A stretch of DNA of 64,000 nt from Datisca glomerata (taxonomy: Eukaryota > Streptophyta > Magnoliopsida > Cucurbitales > Datiscaceae): positions 620,001 through 684,000 of the forward strand of contig QANY01013442.1 in assembly GCA_003255025.1 (NCBI GenBank), given 5' to 3'. The notes beneath the pieces were generated by a model. It made no database searches. It was not told where the DNA came from and saw only the letters and a list, made by a program, of their open reading frames with translations. This document shows, one piece after another, positions 22,975 to 35,642 of this stretch. The translations under genes and the position numbers were made by a program. The number at the start of each line of letters is the position of its first letter. Position 1 is the stretch's first letter.

Positions 22975-25900
22975 ATGGCGAAGCTACTGCTTTTCCTGCA
23001 AGCTCCCCACTTGACCTCCTCAATCAACCGCAGGGCCCTCTCTCTGGTCCTCTCCCAACCCAAGCCTCCTAACCTCTCTCCTCTCTCTAATAAATGCTGC
23101 TTCTCTCTTGCCGACTTCCCTTCCCCTCGTTTCCACCGCAACCTCCCCATCCGAGCATTCGACGACACAGAAACAAAAACCAAGCGTGTTGAAGAAGTGG
23201 TGGAAGATGTTAAGGAGGCTAACATTAATAGCGACAGTGTTAGAGCTCGCGACGAGGATTATCCGAGCGGCGAGTTTGAGTTCGAGAAGTTTGGTGTGTG
23301 GAGGAGCTTCTTGGTGAAGCTTAAAATGGTGATTGCTTTTCCTTGGGAGCGCGTTCGCAAGGGCAGTGTATTGACCATGAAATTGCGTGGCCAGGTTTTG
23401 TTTCAGCTTCTGCTTGTTTTATTCTATCAATGTCTTCTTTTTAACATTAAGATTTCAGAGATAAGTTCCTGTCATGTTTCTGAATCATTTTCTTATCTTT
23501 TTCTTCTTCTATTTTTTTGGGTTAATTGGGCAATGCCTTACGCTTAAAGCGTGAACTGTTGAGTCAACTTTTCTAATTCATAGTAACTTCAATTGTTGAG
23601 TTCAGTGAGAATTTCAACTCGGTTAAATTAGCTAAGTAGCCGTGTGATGCCTTTGTTGCCAGCTTATTTTCGTTGATTCTACTTCCAAACCGGGCGATTT
23701 TTTGTTAATTATTATTATTGTTTTCGGCATTTGCTTTAGCTTCTTTAAGTTTCCTATTGTTGGACGAATAGATTTATTTAGCTCAACAAGCAAAGTAACA
23801 TAAAAGCTTCGACCCTCAAATTGTTGTCATAGTTCCTACCACAACCAAAAAAGAAAAAAGAAAGAGTTGATCTCAGACTGTGGTGTTTGAAGTGGTGTTT
23901 ATCTTCTCTATATTATTAGCATGTATTCAGTGTTCTGCTTCGCAGTCTTAACAGTCTAGACATAAATTCAAACTGCCACCTGCATTTGTTCTCTGAGTAC
24001 CAATTACAATTTTTATTTCCTTCATTTAGAAAATTATTAGTAAATAGTGGGGGGTGGATAAATTATCGAGTATTTTAGAAACTTGCGGCTCTGTATATGA
24101 CATTAAGTGGAAATGTTGGAGCCTCAATAATGGTAGCAACAAAAACTTTGAGGTTAAATAATGGCTTTTTTTCCCGAAACACCTCACAAAAATATTGTTA
24201 ACGACCTTTTGACATAGGTTCAGTATTTTGGAATTGAAATGGCTAATGTTCTTTTGTTCAGATTTCAGATCAGTTCAAAAGCCGTTTCTCTTCAGGGCTT
24301 TCTCTACCACAGATTTGTGAGAACTTTGTGAAAGCAGCATATGATCCCCGTATAACTGGCATATATCTTCAAATTGAACCCCTAAATTGTGGCTGGGGTA
24401 AAGTTGAAGAAATTCGAAGGCATATATTGAATTTCAAGAAATCAGGTATTATTGACATTCTAAAAGATGCCATATAATATATATCAGCGGAAGTTGACCA
24501 GAGGCTTGACTCTAGAGTTATTTGCCTTTTTTTGGATTTCTAACTTATTGTAGTTTGGGTTCAATAAGTTGTTAACATATAGGATTTTTTATTCCTCATG
24601 ATTATACAATATACAACTGTGGCATATACCCATGTTTTTACACATCATAGAAATGCATTCATGTGGATGTATCTCTGTAAAAGTTTGTGAGCCATTGCTT
24701 TTATCACCTTTTGCACCTTGTGGATGTTCATTGACAGGATTTCACATTCATATCTTATACTTTTTATGTTATTCAGGGCGTCAGTATTTTAATGTTAGAT
24801 ATTTTATCTTCTCTGGTTAATTTTTCTTGAATATAAGATGCTTCCTATGAACTTTAAGTATATCTCCTTCTTCCTGGGTAGGGATGATCCTTATTGGATC
24901 TGAAATGTAATTGATGCATGCTAAATAGCTGACTTGTATAACTTTTCTTTGGAGAATGACTAAATCTAATATGGCCGGGATTTCAGGTAAGTTCATTGTG
25001 GCCTATGTCCCTGTATGTCAAGAGAAAGAATACTACCTTGCTTGTGCATGTGAGGAGATATATGCTCCTCCAAGTGCTTATTTTTCTTTGTTTGGGTTGA
25101 CTGTGCAGGCATCATTTCTCAGAGGTTAGTTGGTTTTAAAATATTTCCCCTTATTATGAAGTTAAAGAAAACTAACGCTACTGGAAAAATTACAAGTTGC
25201 CTTGGTAGACTTTCATCTATGGGGGAGGGTGGGGGAAGGATGATAAGTGCTTGTATCGTTATAAGCTGCTGGTTGAAGGACAGGTTGTTATCTTAACCTG
25301 GAATAGTGTCGTACTTTTTGCTGTAGGACTCAAGCTCGTTTTTTAAGAGACAAGATGGAATGAAATTTTGTTTTGCAGGTGTTTTAGATAAAATAGGAAT
25401 CGAACCACAAGTGGAAAGGATTGGTAAATATAAAAGTGCCGGTGATCAGCTTGCTCGTAGAACTATGTCTGAAGAAAATTGTGAGATGCTAACCGCGCTT
25501 CTTGATAACATCTATGAGAATTGGATGGATAAAATATCTTCAGTAAAAGGTGCTTTGGATTCTGATGTTTCAGTTAGTGTCGAGTATTATGTGCACTAAT
25601 GGGTTTCTGTCTTTTTGACAGGAAAGGAAAGAGAAGATATTGAGAGCTTCATAAATGAAGGAGTATACCAAGTAGAAAGGCTGAAAGAAGAAGGCTGGAT
25701 AACAAATATACAGTATGATGATGAGGTACAGAATTGTCATTCTGTTTGCTGTGAAGTCTAGTTTGAAGTATTGTGTGAAAGAAGCAAGCTGCAAATTAAT
25801 AATAAGAGTTTATAGGTGTCCACTATGTGAGATGGCATTTCCATGGGTGGTGGGTGAAAGAAATTTTAGTTATATATCCTGCAAAAGAAATTCAGAGGGT

Positions 25901-28900
25901 TTTCTAAAATTTTAGATTTGTTTCTTTTCATCTTTGTGGGTATGTTTTAAGATTAGTGTTATTCTGATTAGTTCTTATCTTTACCAAAATTTTCTAGGAG
26001 GTTAATTTTCTGCCGTTTGGGCTTCAAGTTTCATCTTCTTTTTTTCTTCTAAGAGTGCGTAGCCTATAATACCTGGTTAATAATTTTGTTGGATTGTATG
26101 AAGTGAAGTCCATCATTCTGGAGAGAGGTTTTAGACCTTAACCTCGTTTAGTGTAGTCCATTTAAAGAAGTTGTTCAGGTTGTCTAAATCATATGTAGCC
26201 TCTCAGGTTATCTCAATGTTGAAGGAAAGACTTGGACTGCATAAGGATAAGAATCTTCCAATGGTTGATTACAGGTAGTCAACTTCCTTGGAAGTCTTTA
26301 AGGGTGTATTTGCTGAATCTACTGGGTTAAGTTCCTTCCCTCGGGTTGCTTTTTCTTTTTTCCTCGAAAGATAATTTTTGCAATTCTGTCAAGGAATTTT
26401 CTGCTACTTATAAGTCAAACCTTGTCACTTAAACGCACGTTTTAGTAAGAGTAGGAGGCTCACATATTGCTGTGAGTTAGGTATATTTATAGTGTACTTG
26501 AGTAGGTTTTTTAAGCATAGAAGTAATATTAGTAACAATCACAGGCCATGGAGATGCATTTATTTCTTGCGGTTTGAAATTTGAAGCCATGATAATATTG
26601 CAAGTTCGCATCATTCTAACCTATCTTTGTTGACATATTAAGGAGAACGACATGTTGTCAGGTCTGTTCTTTAGTACTCACATGGCACGTATCCACAAGA
26701 AGTAGTATCTTGAAAAATGGACAATATAGCTTTTATCTTTGTGCAAGTCCATAGCTTTTACTACCTGGTGACTGCAGGAAGTATTCTGGAGTTAGAAGAT
26801 GGACTCTTGGTTTATCAGGTGGTAGAGATCAAATAGCTGTCATCAGAGCCTCTGGAAGCATTAGTCGTGTAAAAGGTTCTCTAAGTTTGCCCGGTTCGGG
26901 TATCATCGGGGAACAGTTAATTGAGAAGATTCGATGTGTGAGAGGTAATCTTGATCTTTTTTATATGTAACTGAATTAGTAGGTCATCTCATTAAGTTAT
27001 TTAGTTATCAAACAGACCCATTTTCAACCAATACTTTTTTAATGAGGCCAATAGCTATTTGCAGAGTTTTTGAGCTGATAGTATTATCAGGATATGGATA
27101 TACATACTTGTGCACATGCATCTTCAGTTTGACCATTTAGATGGCAGATGGAGAATTTTTAATCTGTTAGCTGATCAATTTTGATATTGTAATTTGTACA
27201 TGATACATCAACACCTTATAAGTAATTGCAAATAGAATGACATATGAGTGGAGGGAAATGTAACATGTAATTCGTCCGACAGGAACTTTCGGAGCCTGAA
27301 ATGTTTCACCGTGTTTATTCATCCCATTCTTAGTTTTTTGATGTTTCGACATTCAGTAGCATTTATTTATTTTCCTTTTATAGTAAATTTTTTCCTTGCT
27401 TGTTTGCTATATTTTTCCTGACATCCAGAGTCAAAAAGATATAAGGCTGCTATTATCCGGATCGACAGTCCTGGAGGTGATGCTCTTGCTTCTGATTTGT
27501 AAGTGCTGGCATATTTTCCATTCATGTAATAATGAAGTTACTATTTCTACGAGACGAATTTGAAATGATTAGGAAGGTAGTCTTTAATAGTAAACAATAT
27601 GCAACATTTTGCTCCTGATGTGATTACTGATATGATTATTAATCTGTTCTACTTACTAGGATAATAGACGATGGATATGACCTAGATGTTTGTGAATAAG
27701 ATTATGAAATCCTTTTGGCAGAGATGATTCTTTTGGCTCTCAGCTCCTGATATTGTACAAGTACTTTATTCGGAAAATAGATTAGTAACAGAGATCTCCT
27801 ATCATGACTTGCTTATCTTTCAATGTTTATGACACAGAATGTGGAGAGAAATTAGACTTTTGGCTGCAGCAAAACCTGTCATTGCATCCATGTCTGATGT
27901 GGCAGCAAGTGGAGGATACTATATGGCAATGGCTGCAGGGACCATTGTTGCTGAAAATCTTACCTTAACTGGCTCAATTGGAGTTGTAACAGGTGAACCA
28001 AATAACCTTGTAGCAGAAGGGAGTTGTGACTAATTGTTCTTAAACCTTATCTGAATAAGAAAGAGATTTGTAAAAAATTAAATAATAGCATAGAATTGAG
28101 TAGGTAGATTGCAGAAATTAATCAGTAAAATAGCAAATAACTAAAACTAGAAAACAGAGAAAATCAAAATCATAAAATTTGAAAAGTTATTTGAATTGAA
28201 AAAAATAAAAAGAAGATTTAAAAACCTGTTAAACATGTCGCTGGTAGAAGCATTCAATTGAAGAATTTTTTGGGTGTGGAACAAGTTGTTAACGCTCTGC
28301 TACTTCTGGAGATCTATTTAGCACGAGTAGCCATGATCAACATATGGAATGATATATCATCTTGTATCCAGATCAACTCGATGCCCAAGTCCTTTCTATT
28401 CTGCAAGGAGTTATGACTTTTCCTTACTTCTTACTCCTTCAGTTGCTTGGGGACTTGGTTTTGTATTTCTATGAACATGGCAACACGCATACTTATTAAC
28501 ATATATGAAGTCGAATATAAAAGGAAAAAAGAACCTTTCTGGAATGATAATTTTGATATTTGTCTCCTATAAATATTTATTCTTATTCAAAGTTTGGTAT
28601 TTGTGCATCAACATTTCGGATTGTAGGGAAGTTTAACTTGGAGAAACTGTATGAAAAGATTGGTTTCAACAAGGAAATCATATCAAGAGGAAGATTTGCT
28701 GAGGTCCTTGCAGCTGAACAACGACCTTTCAGGTAAGTACTCTTTTCTCATTTCCGGAGAGTGAAAGTTCCTAAGTCTTCCATGCATTGAATCAAAAGTT
28801 CTTTAAAAAAATCAAAATTTTAATTGATTTATATGTGTTAAATTCAATTGATAGTGTTAGCGAATTCTTAATTTCATTCCCATCACATAAGAATAGGAGA

Positions 28901-29757
28901 ATATAAGGTTCCAGATTAAATTTTGATATTAATTCATCTTGGCTCTCTTCCTGTATACTCTTAAAAATAAAAAATCATTACCAATCCTTATCCAGACCCG
29001 ATGAAGCAGAACTCTTTGCGAATTCGGCACAGAATTCATATAAGCAGTTTCGGGACAAGGCAGCGTTTTCAAGATCAATGACGGCAAGTCACTCTTTGAT
29101 CATAAATATTCAACCATTTTCAAGTATGTTATGTTATCAATTGGGAATCTCAAATCTCCACAACTTCTGGGTCTATGTTGCTAGGTGGATAAGATGGAGG
29201 AGGTGGCGCAAGGGAGAGTTTGGACCGGTAAAGATGCAGCATCACGAGGTTTGGTTGATGCAATTGGTGGCCTTTCACGGGCTGTTGCTATAGCAAAACT
29301 GAAGGCAAACATCCCCCAAGATAGACAGGTTTTGTTTGATCCATTCTTCGACGGTTTTTGTTGTTCTTTCGCGTTATCATCATTATTGTTCATGAATAAA
29401 TAGCATAGTTTTCCATTAGCTGCACTGTGATCAAATGTTACATTTATAAAATTCAACTCTCTCTCTCTGCGCAAGGAATAATACATCCTTTTGAAGGTTC
29501 TGAGTTGTGTGCATCGACTGTGACAGGTTAATCTCGTGGAGATGTCAAGACCATCTCCTACACTACCGGAGATCTTAAGTGGGATAGGTGGTACCATTGT
29601 TGGAGTGGAGAGAACAGTTAAAGAAGTCGTACAAGACTTGTCATTTTCTGATGGAGTTCAAGCCAGGATGGATGGAATAATGTTTCAGAGACTGGAGGGA
29701 TATTCTTATGCTAACCCCATTTTCACTCTCTTAAAAGACTATCTCAGTTCACTTTAA
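22975..29757 (+). CDS. SPPA: Chloroplast signal peptide peptidase SppA (protease IV-like, family S49), 13 exons
   Basis: ATP-independent serine protease of the thylakoid, thought to degrade membrane or signal peptides and photosystem proteins under strong light. CDS exons: 22975-23394, 24262-24445, 24987-25124, 25379-25549, 25622-25725, 26207-26274, 26778-26944, 27429-27498, 27838-27992, 28627-28732, 28996-29083, 29185-29328, 29527-29757. Total is 2046 nt, 681 residues, close to the 677 of the Arabidopsis protein; all junction phases fit and no internal stop was found. Residues 1 to about 60 are Ser/Pro/Arg-rich, a chloroplast transit peptide. Two S49 domains follow. The catalytic lysine is expected at K266 (GKYKSAGD, exon 4) and the nucleophile at S465 ([15 protein letters not shown], exon 9). 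[19 protein letters not shown] spans exons 7-8. The start is the first ATG, at [11 protein letters not shown] as in homologues. Intron 11 has a GC donor. This is the only clearly intact conserved gene here. Confidence 0.97.
29084..29184 (+). other. SPPA: GC-AG intron 11 of SPPA
   Basis: The exon ends ...TCAATGACG and the intron starts GCAAGTCACT, ending TTGCTAG before GTGGATAAGATG. The joined frame reads S-M-T-V-D-K-M, as in SppA proteins, in phase 0. The only nearby GT (at GCAAGT) would shift the frame and meet a stop (GGATAAG). Apart from C at +2, the donor matches the U1 consensus (GCAAGT), as known GC-AG introns do. Confidence 0.88.
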
Positions 29758-29853
29758 ACCCCTATTGGAGCACATAGTTCTCCGTTGCTCCAACACCCAA
29801 TATTTGGTATAGATTTTTTTTAATTTACGTAGATTTCTTTCCAAGGGAAGAAA

Positions 29854-29859
29854 AATAAA
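29854..29859 (+). terminator. Candidate poly(A) signal of SPPA
   Basis: AATAAA about 97 bp after the stop codon at 29757, in an A-rich stretch. This is the expected distance for a plant near-upstream element. Confidence 0.4.
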
Positions 29860-29899
29860 AGAAAAAAGGAGTATCTAGTGAAATATTCAGATTTGGCTT

Positions 29900-31325
29900 G
29901 AAAGCATCACTATCTTTGATTGTTTAAAATTTGTAAAATACGTTGATTGAACAAAGGTTAGATGTCAGAAGAAAGCTCTTGTTGATTTGAACAGCAGCAA
30001 AAAGATAAATTGCCATTTTGATATGAATATCGGTTGGCTTCAAAATATCCATGTAATATTGGTTCTTTGTTACATTTTTTGTCCGTTCAAGAGGAACCTC
30101 AAATGTTCTACAAATTTGCTGCACAAATACAAATTTACCGCACAAAATAGGTTCTCACAATTACACAACTCCATTTTGCAGGACGCTTCAAATACGTGTA
30201 GACGCAAAATATACTTCTATTTTCTTTTTATTTTTTCGTAACAACAAACCCATAATTAGATACAAATTTTATCAACTCTTTGCACTAATTTTGATTTCCC
30301 ACTTGAAGAGTGGGAAAAGAAATTGCAAAGGAAGATGTGCAAATTTTAATTGTAATCTCACGCACGAGTTTATTGGAGTGGAAAATAATAAGCTATGAGG
30401 TCGCTACTAAAATTAATAAAGTACAATTTAATCTACGAGAATTAGAATTTTAAACTAGTTTGAATTAAAATAAATGTGAAATATCGAAATTAAAAAAGTA
30501 ATATAAAGTGAAGAAAACAGTTAAAAACGAGAATTCAATGAATTAACATTATCAAGATTTCAGAATCCACCTTTATCTAATATAGCAATTCTCTAATTAT
30601 CAATCAATTTCCAAAATTTAGAGTGGGTACTTGAAATCAATCTCACATTTCTTAAATATGACAATTCCAACAATAAAATAAATCTTAGAATCGATTCGCT
30701 TCAGTCAGTTGTGTATCCTAGCGTTCTATGCATCAATTCGATGAAAATAGACAGAGAATTAAAGTTAACACGTTAATCTTTAGAGTTTCAAGTATAGATA
30801 AATTAAATCATTTTCTAACTATAAAAAATACTTGGCACTTGTAAAAGAAAAAATTCACCGTCTTTGAGAATCGGTCGTGAATTTCTTACATCATAATATG
30901 AAAATCAAGAGAATAATTTAGAGAGAGAAAATAATGACACCATGATTTACGTGAAAAACCCTTAAAGGGAAGAAAAACCACGGGGAGATTTTGATAGTAT
31001 TTCATTTTGGAGAAAGAGTTTACAAGGCTAATGAGTGTTGAAAGTTGTTGTTCTTTGCTGAAGTTACATCCTACCTTTAATTATAGGCCTTCAATTGGTT
31101 ACATAGAATCTGATGTAGCTTATATAATTCTATCTGAAATAGAATCAACAGAATATTCCCTAAGGTCTAGTTTGTCAACAATAACAATCAAATGAATCTT
31201 GACCATCTGATCAATCCAATGATTTTGATTAGCTTCTCTTTAGATTGCCACGTCAGCAATCCATGTACTTTCGCTTGATTGGTCGGTTCTCACTCTATCT
31301 TCTCTTTGATGGAGTATTCGATCTA
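29900..31325. other. AT-rich intergenic DNA with possible LTR-element debris
   Basis: No gene recognised. Around 30930-31020 the words TTTACGTGAAAAACCCTTAA and AAAAACCACGGGG resemble a motif common near the start of some plant copia elements, but no coding region of such an element adjoins it. Confidence 0.4.
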
Positions 31326-31600
31326 GATCTTGCCATGTGTCATGTGAAATTATTTCTGTTCATTTACCCACATTACACTTGATGAAGTTTTTCTTCATTC
31401 AGGTGTAATGATTTGATTCCTTGATCCTTTACCTTAGATTCATTGAGACTTGCAATAATAGTGATCTTGCCACGTATCGTGTGAAATTATTCCTATTTAT
31501 TTGTCCACATTACACTTGATGAAGTCTTTCTTCATTTAGGTGTAATAATTTGATTCTTTGATCCTTTACCTTAGATTCATTGGGACCTGCAATAATAGTG
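31326..31600. repeat. Two-copy tandem repeat, unit about 137 bp
   Basis: Unit 1 (31326-31462) begins GATCTTGCCATGTGTCATGT and unit 2 (31463-31600) begins GATCTTGCCACGTATCGTGT. Both contain ACATTACACTTGATGAAGT and GATCCTTTACCTTAGATTC. By eye they differ at about a dozen positions. Each unit carries a further internal inverted pair around CATTACACTTGATGAAG and CTTCATTYAGGTGTAAT. Confidence 0.92.
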
Positions 31601-32079
31601 ATCCGCAAAAGTTATCAACAATTATAGAGAGTTGCTTTACCGACTGACGTGTGTTTGAGGGTTGCGTGTGCTTTATTTTATTTCATTCTCATGTTCTTAT
31701 AATGGTCTGTTCCAACGTTTTTAATTCTCGTTCTCGCTAAGAATATGACTTGGCTCTCTAATTTTCATAAATGAACAAAAACCGAGGACTCTAGGAAATT
31801 GAGTTAAAGCAGACACATGATACGAATAAAACTCCTTTAGTTTTTCTGTTGCCATTAAATTTAAGCAAGCTTGATAGAATTGAACAGCTCTAGCACATAC
31901 CCACTCACCAACCCAAACCACCTCCAATTTCGAAATAACTCTAACATATCAACCAAAACCTAGTTCATTACCGTTCTGCATAATTTTACTCTTTTTATTG
32001 TCTCATGTGTACTTAAATAGAAAATTGATGTGTTATGCAATTCATAATTTGTAAATATAGATAGAGATGACCCGAATGA
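31601..32079. other. Intergenic, nothing recognised
   Basis: AT-rich DNA between the tandem repeat and the CACTA remnant, with no coding similarity on either strand. Confidence 0.55.
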
Positions 32080-34870
32080 TGAAAATCTGAATTTGAATAA
32101 CTTAGATAGTTTGAATATAGATACGACGACTATGACAAAAAGAAGAGAAAATAGGGCCAATCACTTCCTTGAAAACCGATAGAAGAAACTTAAAAAAAAG
32201 GTTATCACAACAAATTTTAAGGGACAACCTGTAGGCGAGAACGTTGCCCAATTTAAAAGCTTTATAGGAAGTTGTGCACGTTTAATTGTTCCAATAACTT
32301 ACAATGATTGTGACCGTTATGTTCCAAAAGAGCAGAAGGAGAAGGTGTAGGGAAATATTGAGGTTGTACGTGTTAATAAATTATTTTTCGTTGTTATTTC
32401 ATGATTCATAAATTTATTTATCTTTATTAATTACTTTTAAATTAAACGCAGTATCTGCTAGATCCAACACTCAAGGATAATATTTCAATGAATCCTGGCG
32501 AGACATGGCATGACTGTAAGTGTATCCTAGGTAGTAAATTTATTTTCCCTTATTTGCATGACCAAGAAAAGTTTAGGCATCCACCTTTCAAGTATAACTT
32601 TATCGAGCAACTCTATTGGGATGAGTTTGTGAAATCTTATCTTACTCCTGAACTTTTGATAAAATTCTTTACTTTGCATTTTACTTTCACGTCATTTTTT
32701 AACTATAAATTTTGGCATAGTTACTATAAATTGTTCAACTGCAGAAACTAAGGGAAAAAAATAACAAATGAACCGAGTGAAGAATAAATATAACCATAGA
32801 ATGTCTCATAAAGGATACACAAAATTGGAGGAAGAGTTGGTAAGGATCATTAAATTCTTCAGAACTTAATATTTATTTTCAAATTACTATGTATATATTA
32901 CTAACCGTTATTGTTGCCTATGACAGAAAAAAGAAAATTAGCCAATAGATCGGGCAATGTTGTGGAAGCGTGCCCGTAAAGACTAAAAGGAAGTTTCAAG
33001 GATGAGGTCGTTGAAGAAAAGGTGAAAAAAATTGTAAGTGTGTTTAATTCATTTTATTTAATTAGTTTGAATTTAATATAATTATTTTGGTTTAATTATA
33101 TGCTTTTTAATTGTAGGATGAACTTAAGGAAAAGGGAGTGCCTACTTTCGGTACCTAGGACATTCTCACCATGGTTTTGGGTACTCCTGAGCATGGTGGT
33201 CGGGTAAGGGATTTGGGGCATTTTATGACCCTGACCAGATATTTTAAACTTCCTCGACATAACTCAAAGGAGTTGGAGCAAGAGACACTTAAAGGTGATC
33301 CTAAGATAACTCATCCATCGAAAATGTGAGCTGCTCCAAACGCTAGGATGGACTTTCTATGACCCTGAGGACAGCTGCAAATGTATTTTTGATAAATTAT
33401 AAACTTCATTTTCTTTTTTAGTAAATAATGTTTATACATATGCATACTCATAATGTTTTAATTTATTTTAGAAAATTATGTGCAAGTTGTTTGTGAATAT
33501 TGACGATGAGGTCGTTCCATATGACACGATTATTGACACAACAAGGAATGATGTTTTAGTAGGGGAGGGGAGTGTATGTGTGTCAATTGATTTAGTCATG
33601 ATTCATAATGCACTTCTATCTATTTTAGTTCAGGATGAGCTACAAACTATGGGCCAGGCTGTGGGGTGTCATGTTTCTTGGCCTTAACATCTAATTAACC
33701 TTATAGAGGTAATATTTTTTTTCGTATTTATTAGTTATTTAGAAGTTGTAAGGATCTTGTGTGAAACACTAAATTAACTTTGTATTCAGGATAAATCTCT
33801 ATAGAAGAAATCTCCTATGAAGTCTTTTAGACAAAATCAAGTGACTGCAAATGTTCCACAAGGCCTAAAGTATTTCTACACAATGGCCAAGAAGATGGGA
33901 GCATATGAGGCCATTACAGTCGATTATGAGAGAGCCATTTTTGGTTATGATGATGCTAGAACATTTTGTGATAAAGAAGATATTATCTATAATGTCACTT
34001 TATATGGAGTAAGATGCTTAGTAATCGATTCAATAATTTTATACATTTTTATAAGAAGCTTCTCATTGCTTATATTTTGGTATTTTATTTCTTTTAGATA
34101 CCTTTATCGGAAGTTGCGAGAGCAAAACATCGATAACTTACTTGTCTTTGCCAACCCTCACGCATAGGTGCAACATGAGGCAATTAAGATGAGAGAGCAC
34201 GTTACATTTCTGATATTTTGATAGCCACATGACCTAGGCAATATGTTTTTGCTCCATTTAGTTTTACCCACCATTGGATATTGGTCGTCATGGATTTTCA
34301 CGAGAGCAATGCATATTGCTTGGCTCTATTACTAATGTTTATCATAAGGACCCGAAATATATTGTTTCGAAGTAAGTTTTACTTTGTAATTAAGAGTTAA
34401 ATGTATTACGAATTACACAAGGAAGATGTAATTAAGCGTTAAAATGTCTTATGCAAGGACTTCAATATTGCTAGAACTATGCTAGGATGTACAATTAGGA
34501 AATCCTCGAAGTGGATAAAACCTCAGGTATTGATTTATACATTTATACTTTGTGTATATGCTAACGTGTTTGATTTATTAATCTATATAATTAATTTATA
34601 TAATAGTGTCCTAACCAAGCTGGGAGCGTTGAATGTGGTTATTTTATTATGCGTTTCATGAAACATATAATCGAGAATCGTAACAAGTCTATGAATGAAA
34701 TAGTACGTACACTAGTTATTATTTCACTATATTTTATTTTATGGTAGGGTAAAATAGTTGACTAACGTAATTGTTAATTTTTTAATGTAGTTCACGAACA
34801 AATCAACGTATACACAATAAGAGATTGATGAAGTATGATTCATCAATCGTTTATAGGATAGCTTTAGGTT
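32080..34870 (+). pseudogene. CACTA/EnSpm accessory gene: Transposase_24-like region with C-terminal Ulp1-type cysteine protease
   Basis: Exon-like blocks in plus orientation. The first is GQPVGENVAQFKSFIGSCAR near 32230-32290 followed by YVPKEQKEKV and an in-frame TAG. Others are MNPGETWHDCKC and YWDEFVKSYL (32488-32650), NKYNHRMSHKGYTKLEEEL (32780-32840), LGTPEHGGRVRDLGHFMTL (33178-33235), and NVPQGLKYFYTMAKKMGAYE (33851-33910). The first four are typical of the plant Ptta/En/Spm transposase family. The last part carries a Ulp1/C48-like peptidase: a segment near 34265-34330 where the catalytic His region is decayed, then NQAGSVECGYFIMRFMKHI (34616-34670) containing the catalytic-Cys motif. 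Several stops and lost splice sites indicate a pseudogene. Exact exon ends are uncertain. Confidence 0.75.
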
Positions 34871-35074
34871 GCATTTTAATTTTTATGATTGTAAATACGT
34901 TATTTGGTGTAATAAGTTACATTTTAAATTTTAATTGAAGTAATCTATAAACTTTTATAGATTCTGAATTATTCTGAATCAAATTTGTGTGGTCATATTT
35001 CTGTGTAGACTTGATTGTAATTTGTTTGCAGGATTGGGATAATAAAAATATATATTAGTTTGTAATATTTGCGC

Positions 35075-35340
35075 CATAATAAGATGACGGGTGCCCGAAT
35101 ACTCGTCGTCGATGTTGAATTGAATGGTACAAAAATGTGGAGTGTTCGAGCACCCGTCATAAAGGAAGTCATAAACACGACTGGTTCTCCACCCCCCGTC
35201 GTGTTCCGATTCCTATTCACAACGGCTACTCCACCACCCGTCATATTATACAACCTCAACCCACATGCCTCAATTTTTATTGTCCCACACGTGGAATTGG
35301 TCATTATTCATGACGGGTAATATATAGCACCCGTCATCTT
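35075..35340. repeat. CACTA subterminal repeats (GACGGGTG / CACCCGTC)
   Basis: The core ACCCGTC or its complement GACGGGT occurs at least six times in 265 bp (about 35086, 35153, 35207, 35235, 35309, 35331), in both orientations and embedded in AT-rich DNA. ATGACGGGTGCCCGAA (35085) and TTCGAGCACCCGTCAT (35144) form an imperfect hairpin. Arrays of short, both-orientation repeats near the end are the transposase-binding regions of CACTA elements. No terminal CACTA sequence is visible next to them. Confidence 0.75.
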
Positions 35341-35642
35341 TTATCACACACTTTTAAACCTAAAAATAACTGCGCAACTTATTTTCTCTTATTCTCTCTG
35401 CTGTTTCTGATCTATCGATACTATCTATGTCTCATCGTCATCTTCGATTCTCTATTTCTTCTTCGAATCAATTGTTTTCCTCATCTACTTCAACTCATGA
35501 CTACATTTACAACCTCTTATTTTTGTTTTATGCATTCTACTCCCAAATTTAGAAGCTATGTTTCTGTTTTTCTCCATCTTTAAATGATTTAAATATGTTA
35601 ATTCTAGGGTCATAACGAGTTTTGTATATCTTTTGTATTCTC

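Noticed and set aside
22902..23225. A 107-codon minus-strand gene
   Set aside because: It is the antisense of SPPA exon 1 and its leader.
29181..29597. A 138-codon minus-strand gene
   Set aside because: It is the antisense of SPPA exons 12-13, whose sense coding is strongly supported.
30000..31300. A copia element beginning near 30930
   Set aside because: Only a short leader-like motif is present; no LTR pair, primer-binding site or coding region was found.
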